The notes: generated from the letters alone by a model not told the origin. DNA of 64,000 bases from JBFHFS01 sp041583495 (GCA_041583495.1 JBFHFS010000002.1:124001-188000), one strand, 5' to 3'. Positions 18,420-27,348 are shown, counted from the first letter of the stretch. Numbers and translations: made by a program.

Positions 18420-19184
18420 TTAATTGCGTAACACAAACTGAGACAGCTTCGAAGCATTCTTGAGAAACAAAGTCGACAGCCCCCCTACTCCACTACTACG
18501 CAGGGCTTTATAATCTTCACTTGATTTAATCATCAACCCCCTTAACGACCGGTTACTAACGCCACCCAAACGCATTTTCACCAGTACCTTTGGCAGATAA
18601 TCGCATCGGGTTTTGGGTTGAGAAAAGGCTCTGAGAAGCCAGTCGTAATCGGCAGAAATACGGTAATTAAGATCAAAGAACCCCACACGGTGAAAAAAAT
18701 CTCTTTTAACATATACCGTCGGGTGGGGCGGCATCCATCCCTGTTTAAGAAGCGAATGCCGAAAAGGCTTGCTTTGCCAATAGCGCACCACGTGTTGTGG
18801 CTGTGTCAGGCTTACATACTCCAGATCGCCATAAATAAGGTCCGGAGAAAACCGCGTGAAATGATTCCTTATATCGGCTAGAACCTGGTTGGAGGCCAAA
18901 AAATCATCGGCATTTAAGAATCCCACAACGTCTCCTTTTGCGAGGCCCAAACCTTTGTTCATGGCGTCGTAAATACCCTTGTCGGGCTCACTTATCCAAT
19001 GGGTAACCACATCCTCATTATCCTTGAGCAACTCAAGAGTACCATCGGTAGAACCTCCATCCACGACGATATACTCCAGCCCCTCACAGTTCTGCTTGCG
19101 CACCGACTGAATGGTCTCGGCCAATGTAGCCGCCGACTGCCAGGTAACGGTTATTAAAGATATTTTAATTGGCTGATTACTCAT
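18420..19184 (-). CDS. Family 2 glycosyltransferase
   Basis: A 254-residue GT-A fold glycosyltransferase with the nucleotide-binding VDGGSTDGTLE (near 40-50) and the metal-binding NADDFL (near 93). The C-terminus, TRCDYLPKVLVKMRLGGVS followed by a basic segment, is that of the colanic-acid WcaA/WcaE-like GT2 group. It starts one base after the WecA-like stop, so the two are translationally coupled; this makes it a good candidate for the second sugar transfer on the lipid carrier. The sugar is unknown. Confidence 0.88.
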   Translation of the reverse strand: MSNQPIKISLITVTWQSAATLAETIQSVRKQNCEGLEYIVVDGGSTDGTLELLKDNEDVVTHWISEPDKGIYDAMNKGLGLAKGDVVGFLNADDFLASNQVLADIRNHFTRFSPDLIYGDLEYVSLTQPQHVVRYWQSKPFRHSLLKQGWMPPHPTVYVKRDFFHRVGFFDLNYRISADYDWLLRAFSQPKTRCDYLPKVLVKMRLGGVSNRSLRGLMIKSSEDYKALRSSGVGGLSTLFLKNASKLSQFVLRN

Positions 19185-20300
19185 TTAGGAATTGCTTTCT
19201 TGCTGAGAATTAATACTTTGTTCTCTCATCTTCCTTGCTCTGCGCCGAATAAAGAAAGCCGGGATATTAAAGATCAAAAATCCCAGCGTCAAGTGCAGTG
19301 CAAAGAGTTTCAGCATTCCCAAATTCATCAGCAAATAGGAAAGAACAATAAAGAAAATATTTACGCCCCCCAAAATCAATGCAATCTGGAGATGAGAAAA
19401 ACCTAAAGTAAGAAGTCTGTGATGAATATGGTTTTTATCGGCCGAAAAGGGTGAGTTGCCCCTTGATATGCGGAGGAAAAAAACCCGAAGCGTATCAATT
19501 ATCGGCACAATTAAAATACCCATTGCCACCGCAGGAGCCGAATTCATTTGATAAACCAGGTGATCCCGCATGGCATGAGAATTACACTCAATAAAACGAA
19601 TGGTCATGGTGGCCAGGATGAACCCCACAACCATGGAACCCGTATCGCCCATAAAAATCTTTTGAGACCTCGAGAACACATTATAGTATAAAAAGGCAAC
19701 CAAAGAACCCACCAGAATTGCACCCAGTATGAGAACATGCATCTCTCCGTTGATGAAGAACCAGTAGGATAAACCAAGGGATGAGATAATGCCCGAAATG
19801 GCGGCCAAACCATCCACCCCATCGATAAGGTTGAAGGCATTAATGATAAATATAACAAACACCACAGAAACGACAATACTGACCAAATAGTTGGGCTGCC
19901 ATCCCCAGAACCCATGGAAATCGGTGATTCGCAAATCACCCAGCCCCACTATGATAAAGGCACCAAGGATTTGCCCCAACAACTTCATCATAGGCGCCGT
20001 AACCATTATATCGTCCTTTATTCCAATGGAAAAAATCACCAAAAGAGCCGGTACGATAAATGGGATGGGCTTAATATCAAACCAATCGGCGTATACGGTG
20101 TAGGTAAACAAAATACCAATGGTGATGCCGAGTCCGCCCAGATTAGGAACCCGCTTCTTATGCACCCTCCTCTTCCCTGGTTCATCGAACAGATTCTTGT
20201 GGCGAGCCACCCTTAAAATAGTTGGAATGGAGACGAATACCAGCAGAAAGGACAAAAATGCAGAAAAAAATATTATTAAATTGGTTGTATATCCATTCAT
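19185..20300 (-). CDS. Undecaprenyl-phosphate sugar-1-phosphate transferase (WecA/TagO family)
   Basis: A 371-residue polytopic enzyme with about eleven membrane segments. Signatures: RVHKKRVPNLGGLGI (near 43), DDIMVTAP, FNLIDGVDGLAA (near 156) and MGDTGSMVVGF (near 215), with a late HIHHRLL (about 295) that is diagnostic of WecA-type rather than MraY-type transferases. It would start polysaccharide repeat-unit assembly by moving a HexNAc-1-phosphate from UDP-sugar to undecaprenyl phosphate. A TAACTTTG -7 box lies 26 bases upstream. Confidence 0.92.
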   Translation of the reverse strand: MNGYTTNLIIFFSAFLSFLLVFVSIPTILRVARHKNLFDEPGKRRVHKKRVPNLGGLGITIGILFTYTVYADWFDIKPIPFIVPALLVIFSIGIKDDIMVTAPMMKLLGQILGAFIIVGLGDLRITDFHGFWGWQPNYLVSIVVSVVFVIFIINAFNLIDGVDGLAAISGIISSLGLSYWFFINGEMHVLILGAILVGSLVAFLYYNVFSRSQKIFMGDTGSMVVGFILATMTIRFIECNSHAMRDHLVYQMNSAPAVAMGILIVPIIDTLRVFFLRISRGNSPFSADKNHIHHRLLTLGFSHLQIALILGGVNIFFIVLSYLLMNLGMLKLFALHLTLGFLIFNIPAFFIRRRARKMREQSINSQQESNS

Positions 20301-20325
20301 GTTCTTGTGATAAACTAAAAAGTCA

Positions 20326-20333
20326 CAAAGTTA
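20326..20333 (-). promoter_or_regulatory. -7 box of the wecA-like/GT2 unit
   Basis: Minus-strand TAACTTTG, an exact TAnnTTTG match placed 26 bases before the ATG at 20300. It shares the 324-base divergent intergenic region with the box for the Wza-like gene. Confidence 0.55.
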
Positions 20334-20589
20334 AAATTCCCACCTTAATTTATCCATATAAATAAGGATTCTTTATTACAAGCCTGCCAAATTTTGGACT
20401 GGGTTGTTTGAACCCCTACAAACATTTCGCCCGCCCGCCTTCAGCACAGAAAAAAACTTTTTAACCTCTTATCTGAAAGGCTTAACGGAATTACACTTTT
20501 TGACTCAGGTATACCTTTTCAGAGGCCATAAGGTTACATTTGAACCAGGGCATTTTGCAGCAAACCCAAGATTATTATAAAAAAAACTA

Positions 20590-20597
20590 TAAATTTG
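20590..20597 (+). promoter_or_regulatory. -7 box of the Wza-like gene
   Basis: TAAATTTG, an exact TAnnTTTG match 28 bases before the ATG at 20625. The nearest upstream TTTTG (20553-20557) is too far to be a -33 element. The rest of the region between the two divergent units (20334-20589) shows no other feature. Confidence 0.55.
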
Positions 20598-20624
20598 GGC
20601 ATTTAATCAGGGACCCTATATATT

Positions 20625-21440
20625 ATGAATCATTCATCATCTTTTTCCTCTCCTAAAAAAGCCAAACTTTTTGCCAGAAAAACCATTACTCTCCTGGTTA
20701 TAACCTTTTTAATCGGGGGGTGTATTCCGCAAAAAGAGACCACCTATCTGCAAGACCAATCCCAAAGGGACGATTACCAAAATCCCTATCAAAAGCTTAC
20801 TTCCATTACCGAGCGCTATATATTGCAGCCCAACGATCAGTTGTATATCCAGGTACAAACGGCCAACCCCAAACTCTCCGAATTTTTTAATCCCACGCGC
20901 ACCGGAAATATAGGGACCCAGCAGAATCAGGCCCTTTATACTTACCCTATCAACGACCAGATGGAGATTGACTTTCCCTTTGTTGGCAAAGTCAATTTGG
21001 ATGGATGCACACTCGAACAAGCCAAAAACAAAATGGCAGAGGCTTTAAAACCGTTCCTGAGCGACTCATTCCTTAAGATACGCCTGGCCAGCAATACCTT
21101 CACCATTCTGGGAGAGGTTAACAGTCCGGGGAGGATTACCATGGATAAAGAACAGGTTACCATTTACGAAGCCATCGCCCTTGCCGGTGATATTGAACCC
21201 TTCGGGAAAAAAAAGGCCATTAAAGTGATTCGCCCTTCCGAAAATGGAAGCACCACTTTCTTTGTGGATCTTACCGACCAAAACATTCTGGATTCCGATA
21301 AATACTACATCTATCCTAACGACCTGATTTATGTCCGCCCCATGAAAGCCAAAAACTGGGGCATAGGCCAATCGTTATCTTTTGGCATCTTTAGCTCAGC
21401 CCTTGCACTTTATCTCTCGGTAAGAGCTCTTACCAATTAA
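20625..21440 (+). CDS. Polysaccharide export lipoprotein (Wza-like)
   Basis: A 271-residue outer-membrane export protein. It has a lipoprotein signal with lipobox IGGC (Cys33), a Poly_export domain (about 62-150, starting ITERYILQPNDQLYIQV) and an SLBB domain (about 160-245, containing FTILGEVNSPGRI), plus a C-terminal membrane-crossing helix (about 248-268) as in Bacteroidota homologues. It would form the outer-membrane channel partnering the BY-kinase encoded 48 bases downstream. Confidence 0.9.
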   Translation: MNHSSSFSSPKKAKLFARKTITLLVITFLIGGCIPQKETTYLQDQSQRDDYQNPYQKLTSITERYILQPNDQLYIQVQTANPKLSEFFNPTRTGNIGTQQNQALYTYPINDQMEIDFPFVGKVNLDGCTLEQAKNKMAEALKPFLSDSFLKIRLASNTFTILGEVNSPGRITMDKEQVTIYEAIALAGDIEPFGKKKAIKVIRPSENGSTTFFVDLTDQNILDSDKYYIYPNDLIYVRPMKAKNWGIGQSLSFGIFSSALALYLSVRALTN

Positions 21441-21488
21441 CCGGGGCCTTACTGAACCAAAAAATAGAAACCAGGAAAAGACACATGA

Positions 21489-23903
21489 ATGAATAACCTA
21501 AACCGGACAGGAAACACCGCTTCCCAAGCAAACACCGAGAGCCTGCACCAATTTATGCTCGACTACAAAAAATTGCTCTTCGATGTACTGCGCTACTGGT
21601 GGCTCTTTGCCCTCTCTATACTGCTGGCCCTGGGCGTTACCTATACCATTCACCGTTATTCCACACCCATCTACCGGGCCTCGGGCACCTTATTAATTGA
21701 AGAACGTGGCGCCGAAGTTCCTCAAAATAATATGATGGAAGGTTTTGGCCTCACCCCGGGCCAACGAAATCTGGATAACCAGATTGCTGTACTCACCTCA
21801 AGAGATATCGTTAGAAAGACCATTGACCAACTCGATTTTCATGTGAGCTATGTGGCAGAAGGCCGCCTAAAAGATACGGAGCTCTATCCCAGTTCCCCCT
21901 TTACCGTAATTTTCGACTCAGCGGCCAATCAACTGTTGAACATACCCATATACCTTGAACCGGTGGATGATAATCATTTTTCACTCACCATCAACGCCAT
22001 CGGTATATCCACTATTAACTACCAAAAAGGAACCATTCAACAGGCGTTTGGCAATATTGACTTCAAACACCAATACGCTTACGGACAATGGATCGACTCC
22101 CCTTATTTCAAAATAAAGATTGAAAATTCCGGGATCAGACCTACCGACGACAAAACCTATTTTTTCATTTTTAACGATCCCGACAAACTAACAAACCAAT
22201 ATTCCAGTCTGTTAAAAGCCACCAAGGGTGGTGAAAACTCCTCTATTGTAAACATCTCTGTTACAGGCCCAAACCACCATAAAAACATCAACTTCCTCCG
22301 TGCGCTCTCGCAGGTGTTTATCAATGCCAATCTGGAAAAGAAAAATCAGATTGCCACCAATACCATCCGTTTTATTGAAGAACAGCTCCTGGTAATATCC
22401 GATTCGTTGGCTCTAAAAGGCAATCAACTAAGCTCCTTCAGGACCAAAAACCGAATGCAGGATGTTTCTTCCGAAGCCCAATTGCTCTTTACACGTATTC
22501 AAGAGTTAAACAACACGATGTCGGAGCAGTTGCTAATAAAAAACTATTACCAGTATTTGTCCAACTATTTTTCGAACGACAGCATTTTAACCAAGGGATT
22601 GGCCCCGGCCACCTATAAGGTTGAAAACCCCATCATAAGCAACCAGATTAACACCATCCTTACCCTAAATAACGAACGCCTGACCCTGGAAGGGGAACGC
22701 AATCCCTTCAGGGAAGAACTCGACAAACAGATTATTGTGGCGCGAAACACCCTTCTGGAAGCTATCCGCAACCAGTCAGGGATCATAACCCGAACCCTCG
22801 AAAGATTGAAGCAGGAACAAACGTTAATCGAACAACGTTTACATCTTCTACCCGAAACCGAGCGCCAAATGTTGGGAATGGAACGACAGTTCGACCTAAA
22901 TAATGAAGTCTACACCTTTTTGTTACGAAAACGCTCCGAAGCTCAAATACAAAAAGCCTCCAACACCTCCGATCACTCGGTTTTGGAGACCCCTCAGTTT
23001 ACGGGTCAGGTTTCCCCCCAAACAGGTGCCAACAACCAAAAAGCCCTTTTTATTGGAATCCTTCTCCCTCTGTTGTTTGTCATTCTCAAACAACTGCTAA
23101 ACACACGAATTACCTCCTCCGACGAAGTCGAAAAGCTGACCTCGGTGCCGCTCATTGGTCATGTGATGCACAACCATAAGGGAGAGACCAATGTAGTGCT
23201 TCATCATCCCCGTTCGGTAATAACCGAAACTTTCAGGCGGGTGAGATCCAGACTGGAATATATGACGGCGGATAAATCCACCTCCATCATTGCCGTTTCC
23301 AGTTCCATGCCGGGGGAAGGTAAAACATTTTGTGCGCTTAATCTGGCGGCCGTTTTCGCTCTTGCAGGCAAAAAAACCGTTTTGGTAGGATTTGATATGC
23401 GCAAACCAGGGCTCAACAAAATTTTGGATTTTGAAGGCAAAACCGGCCTTTCCCAATACCTGATTAACAATGCCAGGTTGGACGATATCATCCATCATAG
23501 CGAACAACCTTATCTCGACTTCGTTCCCTCGGGTGAAATTCCGCCTAACCCAAGTGAACTCATTGGGTCCAAAAAAACCGATGAATTGTTTAAAGACCTC
23601 AGAAAACGTTACGATGTTATTATACTAGATACCCCGCCCATGGGTGTCGTGGCGGATGCTTATCTGCTGGCACGCAAGGCAGACACCTTAATTTTTCTGG
23701 CTCGCCAAAACTTCACCATCCGGCCTGCCTTTGTTCAAACTATTCGCCAAATGACCGAAGAGGGGGTAACCAATATCGGGATTCTCTTCAATGATATTCA
23801 TGTGAATAAGGGGAAAAAAGGGTTTCGTTACGGATACGGCTATGGTTATGGCTACGGTTATGGTTATGGCTACGGTTATGGCCATGGTTATTATGAGGAT
23901 TAG
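21489..23903 (+). CDS. Polysaccharide co-polymerase / BY-kinase (Wzc-like), copy 2 with Tyr-Gly tail
   Basis: An 804-residue protein with the same layout as copy 1: Wzz domain (helix about 38-58), coiled-coil periplasmic portion, second helix near 520, and a kinase domain with Walker A SSMPGEGKT, Walker A' VGFDMRKPGL and Walker B VIILDTPPMGVVAD. The C-terminus is nine Tyr-Gly units then HGYYED, giving eleven tyrosines in 24 residues, an extreme form of the autophosphorylated Tyr cluster. ATG at 21489 follows a short spurious ATGAATGAATAA frame. Paralogy to copy 1 is clear from shared runs such as MEGFGL, LKDTELY and SEAQIQKASN-like segments. Confidence 0.92.
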   Translation: MNNLNRTGNTASQANTESLHQFMLDYKKLLFDVLRYWWLFALSILLALGVTYTIHRYSTPIYRASGTLLIEERGAEVPQNNMMEGFGLTPGQRNLDNQIAVLTSRDIVRKTIDQLDFHVSYVAEGRLKDTELYPSSPFTVIFDSAANQLLNIPIYLEPVDDNHFSLTINAIGISTINYQKGTIQQAFGNIDFKHQYAYGQWIDSPYFKIKIENSGIRPTDDKTYFFIFNDPDKLTNQYSSLLKATKGGENSSIVNISVTGPNHHKNINFLRALSQVFINANLEKKNQIATNTIRFIEEQLLVISDSLALKGNQLSSFRTKNRMQDVSSEAQLLFTRIQELNNTMSEQLLIKNYYQYLSNYFSNDSILTKGLAPATYKVENPIISNQINTILTLNNERLTLEGERNPFREELDKQIIVARNTLLEAIRNQSGIITRTLERLKQEQTLIEQRLHLLPETERQMLGMERQFDLNNEVYTFLLRKRSEAQIQKASNTSDHSVLETPQFTGQVSPQTGANNQKALFIGILLPLLFVILKQLLNTRITSSDEVEKLTSVPLIGHVMHNHKGETNVVLHHPRSVITETFRRVRSRLEYMTADKSTSIIAVSSSMPGEGKTFCALNLAAVFALAGKKTVLVGFDMRKPGLNKILDFEGKTGLSQYLINNARLDDIIHHSEQPYLDFVPSGEIPPNPSELIGSKKTDELFKDLRKRYDVIILDTPPMGVVADAYLLARKADTLIFLARQNFTIRPAFVQTIRQMTEEGVTNIGILFNDIHVNKGKKGFRYGYGYGYGYGYGYGYGYGHGYYED
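23829..23892 (+). repeat. Coding (TAY-GGN)n repeat, Tyr-Gly tail
   Basis: Tandem 6-base units of Tyr and Gly codons; at the DNA level some form a 12-18 base higher-order repeat (GGTTATGGCTACGGTTATGG recurs). This kind of array can change length by slippage in steps of two residues without loss of frame. Confidence 0.85.
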
Positions 23904-24155
23904 AGGTTAGAGGATAGAAGTTAGAAGATAGAAGATAGAAGTTAGAGGTTAGAAGTTAGAGGTTAAATGGGAGAAGAGAGAAGAGAGAAGGGAGAAAAGG
24001 TTAAAGGGGACAAGGCTAAAGGCTAAAGGAAAAAGGAAAAAGAAGAGAGAAAAGGTTAAAGGGAAGAGGGAAGAGGTTAAAGGGAAAAGTGAAGAGGGAA
24101 GAGTGAAGAGAGTATATGAAGAGAGAAGAGAGAAAAGATAAGAGAAGAGATGTGG
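23904..24155. repeat. Purine-rich low-complexity tract
   Basis: Starting at the BY-kinase stop codon, some 250 bases of nearly pure A/G with scattered T. The first 65 bases are irregular 7-8 base units such as TTAGAGG, TTAGAAG and ATAGAAG; later parts repeat AGGTTAAAGGG and GAAGAGAG. The minus strand is open in places but translates only to Leu/Phe/Ser/Pro, so it is not coding. No terminator is recognisable after the kinase gene. Confidence 0.8.
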
Positions 24156-24159
24156 GAAT

Positions 24160-24481
24160 CTGATGATTTGCAGAAGGGATATTGAAAACAATATTGTCAC
24201 CTGACGAGCCAGTCGGGGATGTTTTGTAAACCGCGGCAGCGGTGATGGCCAAACCAGGAATAGAAACAGAGCCGCGGCAGCGGGGGCACAAAACAAATGC
24301 CATCCGACAAAAAAAGGATTACGAATTAAAAAAGCTCAAAGCTGATAGCCGGAAGCAAGAAAAAAAGGAGCTGGGAGCTGGGAAAAAAAGATAAAACAGG
24401 AGAGACCGCACAGAAGCCTTTCGCTTCAGAGAATTCTCAGGAAATTATTAATAAATATAACCTTACAAAAATCCAAACTTA
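24160..24481. other. Intergenic stretch with a duplicated 12-mer
   Basis: Bases 24160-24310 have higher complexity and GC than the tract before it and contain CCGCGGCAGCGG twice (24231-24242 and 24272-24283). It has no convincing coding frame; it may be a dispersed intergenic repeat or a decayed gene. Bases 24310-24480 return to A-rich sequence leading to the Wzi/RemB-like gene. No clear promoter box. Confidence 0.45.
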
Positions 24482-26089
24482 GTGAAGCGCCGATTATTTA
24501 CATTCTGGATTTTACTGTTCTTTTTGGGGCCCCAAAGCTACTTAGCATCTCAGGTATACAGCCATTACAACCAATCCTCCTTCTCACCCATCGAAAGGGT
24601 GCTCCAAAAGCCCGGTCTAAACATACACACATCCGTTCGACCATTCCGAATGGATGAAGTAGCCCGGCATTACAACGTCGATTCATTGGTTCAACGTGGC
24701 CTTCCGAACCCCGTCCATCCAAACATTTTTAGCCGTTTTTTCCATAGCGACCTTTTCAGCTGGAACGACGGAAGCTCTGAGATCCGGGTAAACCCTCTTT
24801 TTAATTTCGAGGTGGGAAAAGACAACGTGGCCAATAAAAACTGGTTGGTTAATACCCGGGGGCTGATGATTGAGGGCCACCTGGGTGCAAATGTTGGCTT
24901 CTATGCCGACCTGCTTGAAAACCAGGCCACCCTGCCGGGTTATATCGACGAATACATCCTCCAGCGGGGGGTGGTGCCCGGACAGGGAAGACGAAAACAA
25001 TTTGGAGACGAAGGTCACGACTTTAGTCAAAGCACGGGTTACCTCAGCTACAATGCAGGCCCCTGGTTTAACCTTCAGGTGGGTTATGGAAAAAATTTCA
25101 TTGGCGATGGTTACCGCACCCTACTCCTATCGGATAATGCCTATAGTTACCCCTATTTTAAGATGACGGCTTCCTACCAAAAAGTGAAGTATCAGATGCT
25201 GGTCACCGAAATGAAACATCTGGAGCGCGATCCAACCTTGGGGGATACGCGCTACCCGACAAAGTATGGTGTTTTTCACTATCTGAACTGGAACATTGGC
25301 CGTCGACTGAGTGTGGGTCTCTTCGAGAGTGTGGTTTGGGCCGCCCAGGACACGGTGGGTTATCGTGGACTCGACGCCAGTTATCTGGTCCCCTTCGCTG
25401 TATTGAGACCCATCGAGTATGCACTGGGTTCGCCCGATAATATGACCATGGGCCTCAATCTTAAATACATTCCCTTCACCGACGCTGCTCTTTATGGCCA
25501 GTTTGTGCTGGGCGAATTTAAGCAAGACGAGGTGTTCTCGGGGAATAAGTGGTGGGCCAACAAACAAGGGTTCCTGCTGGGTTTCAAAGCTTATAACCTG
25601 TTTGGCCTCCCCCATTTGGATTTCCAAACCGAATACAGTCAGGTGCGTCCATACACCTATTCGCATTACGAGCCCATCACCAATTACGGACATTACAACC
25701 AGGAACTGGCCCATCCTCTGGGCGCCAACTTCCGCGAAAGCATCTCATTCGTTAAATACCGCATCAAAAGATGGCACTTTGAGTTGATGACCCAATTTGC
25801 GGTTAAAGGACTAGACCTGGACGATGGATATAGCTATGGAGGGGATATTCTTCAACCCAATACCAGTCGGCCCGGAGATTACGATCACACCATCGGGCAG
25901 GGCCTTAAAACACAGCTTACACAAGGCAAATTCCATGTGGCATACCTGATTAACCCGCGCAATAATATGAACCTTACCGCCGGTGTACAATACCGAGAAA
26001 CAGTAAACGATCTGGAATCGATCGGGGGCAGCTATCTCTTTTTTGCCTTTAGAACCTCACTGCACAATTTTTATTACGATTTCCTCTAA
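24482..26089 (+). CDS. Wzi/RemB-like outer-membrane beta-barrel protein
   Basis: A 535-residue protein with a cleaved signal peptide (about residues 1-23) and a long run of alternating amphipathic strands with aromatic girdles, ending in FHNFYYDFL-like aromatic C-terminus, typical of a beta-barrel. Blocks such as NFEVGKDN, GYGKNFIGDGYRTLLLSDN and NWNIGRRLSVGLFE are those of the capsule-assembly Wzi family and the gliding-associated RemB group in Bacteroidota. GTG at 24482 is used as start. Position beside the export genes supports a role in anchoring or organising surface polysaccharide. Confidence 0.78.
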   Translation: MKRRLFTFWILLFFLGPQSYLASQVYSHYNQSSFSPIERVLQKPGLNIHTSVRPFRMDEVARHYNVDSLVQRGLPNPVHPNIFSRFFHSDLFSWNDGSSEIRVNPLFNFEVGKDNVANKNWLVNTRGLMIEGHLGANVGFYADLLENQATLPGYIDEYILQRGVVPGQGRRKQFGDEGHDFSQSTGYLSYNAGPWFNLQVGYGKNFIGDGYRTLLLSDNAYSYPYFKMTASYQKVKYQMLVTEMKHLERDPTLGDTRYPTKYGVFHYLNWNIGRRLSVGLFESVVWAAQDTVGYRGLDASYLVPFAVLRPIEYALGSPDNMTMGLNLKYIPFTDAALYGQFVLGEFKQDEVFSGNKWWANKQGFLLGFKAYNLFGLPHLDFQTEYSQVRPYTYSHYEPITNYGHYNQELAHPLGANFRESISFVKYRIKRWHFELMTQFAVKGLDLDDGYSYGGDILQPNTSRPGDYDHTIGQGLKTQLTQGKFHVAYLINPRNNMNLTAGVQYRETVNDLESIGGSYLFFAFRTSLHNFYYDFL

Positions 26090-26643
26090 GATTCATCGGC
26101 GATCACCCGCTGATGAACAGCCACAGCAGGATTTCCCCTGTAGATGGTGTAAGGTTTCATCTCCAAAGGAGCCACGCTTTGAACACCCAGCACTGAGTGG
26201 CTGGCACAAACCGTTCCGCCAACCACCACCCCCAGAGCACCAATCCAAACCCCTTCTTCGAGTGTAATGGGGGCCACCTGCAGATCAAACCCGGAACGCT
26301 TATAATTGTGATTGCCACAAAGCAATAGAGCCCCCTGCGAAAGACAGCAATGCGCCCCAATTGAAACGTCGGTGAGATTGTCGACCCACACCCCCTCGCC
26401 TATCCAACTGTACTCACCCACCTTTAAATGCCATGGATATTTGACGTTTACACGAGGCTTTATCACCACCCCCCTGCCAATTGAGGCCCCAAATAATTTG
26501 AGAAGACTCACCTTTAGTGAGGAGGAAGAGATGAGTGGGTTCAAAAAAAACAGGGCATTGGTTACATACCAAAGGGCCCTCACCAGAAAACTGCGTCCGG
26601 GATGATACCAGCTATTATCGTATTGAGACAGGTCTGTCTTCAT
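26086..26643 (-). CDS. Hexapeptide acetyltransferase (WcaF-like)
   Basis: A 185-residue left-handed beta-helix acyltransferase. Hexapeptide repeats run from about residue 52 (GASIGRGVVIKPRV) to 160, with the loop HNYKRSGFDLQVAPITLEEG near 112 and the catalytic-type His in CGNHNYK. The C-terminus, PYTIYRGNPAVAV, is typical of the WcaF/NodL group that acetylates sugars in polysaccharides. It converges on the Wzi-like gene with a 4-base overlap of coding ends. Likely decorates the polysaccharide of this locus. Confidence 0.85.
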   Translation of the reverse strand: MKTDLSQYDNSWYHPGRSFLVRALWYVTNALFFLNPLISSSSLKVSLLKLFGASIGRGVVIKPRVNVKYPWHLKVGEYSWIGEGVWVDNLTDVSIGAHCCLSQGALLLCGNHNYKRSGFDLQVAPITLEEGVWIGALGVVVGGTVCASHSVLGVQSVAPLEMKPYTIYRGNPAVAVHQRVIADES

Positions 26644-26767
26644 AAATAGTTATTTTTTGCCCTGTAACCCCATTTTTCAAGGCGATTACATCTTCAGCGT
26701 GAAGATAACGATTTGAGAAGATTTTGACCCTGCAAGAGAATAATTTTTTATTTCGGACCTTTTTGTC

Positions 26768-26797
26768 TTGTTTATTCGGGAATTATATTTTACTTTG
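26768..26797 (+). promoter_or_regulatory. Promoter of the Cys-rich small gene
   Basis: TTG (26768-26770), a 20-base spacer and TACTTTG (26791-26797), one base short of TAnnTTTG. Transcription would begin some 20 bases before the ATG at 26822. Confidence 0.5.
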
Positions 26798-26821
26798 CAA
26801 CTGTATTTAAAGACTACTACT

Positions 26822-26971
26822 ATGGAAAACAAGATGGAACAAAACAGCAGCCAGGAATATGTATATACAGGAACACAAAAAGACCATCAGTGCAGCTGTG
26901 GAGGCAACTGCGGCTGCAAGAGTGACCCTTCGCACCAATGCAATTGTGGGGGTCAATGTAATTGTAAGTAA
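26822..26971 (+). CDS. Metallothionein-like Cys-rich small protein
   Basis: A 49-residue protein from the ATG at 26822; an upstream in-frame reading from 26768 would lie across the promoter. The C-terminal half carries two copies of a CxCGGxCxC motif (CSCGGNCGC and CNCGGQCNC), eight cysteines in all, with one His before each copy. This matches a small metal-thiolate binding protein; the N-terminal half is Gln/Glu-rich and featureless. No known bacterial metallothionein (SmtA type) is recognisably homologous. It is a single-gene unit with its own promoter and a strong terminator. Confidence 0.7.
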   Translation: MENKMEQNSSQEYVYTGTQKDHQCSCGGNCGCKSDPSHQCNCGGQCNCK

Positions 26972-27037
26972 GGCATAGTTTTTTTTAAGTCCACGATTTG
27001 TTTTGGTTTTTGAAAGATTGTGAAGTTGGTCGAGGAG

Positions 27038-27077
27038 AATTCCCGGCAGGTATTCCTGCCGGGAATTATTTTTTTTA
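27038..27077 (+). terminator. Strong Rho-independent terminator
   Basis: A perfect 13-bp stem (27038-27050 with 27055-27067) and a TATT loop, followed by a run of T residues. It ends the Cys-rich gene about 65 bases after its stop. It is the strongest stem-loop in the window. Confidence 0.92.
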
Positions 27078-27348
27078 CCAGGGCCCCCAAAAAACTACCT
27101 TTCAAAAAACCAGTCAGTCTATTATAAGTTGCTTCAAACCTTCCCTGTCCCACTCACAGCCCACTCCTGTTAATCACAGAGGGTTATTCCATACGTTAGC
27201 CAAGGCCGACATAATGACACCCCGGTTCCATGAAGAGCATCGATGTTGGCTCCTCAAAGGAAAAGTGAGAGAGCAAGCCTCCCGCACAAATTACTTTCGG
27301 ATAAAAAATTGCTAAATTGCCGCCAATTGAATAGACCTATCCAAATCG
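27078..27348. other. Intergenic stretch before the EamA gene
   Basis: About 270 bases without a credible reading frame, promoter box or stem-loop that I can support. Confidence 0.4.

Noticed and set aside
23949..24303. Two minus-strand frames over the purine-rich tract
   Set aside because: They translate to Leu/Phe/Ser/Pro runs with no domain pattern; they only reflect the one-sided base composition.
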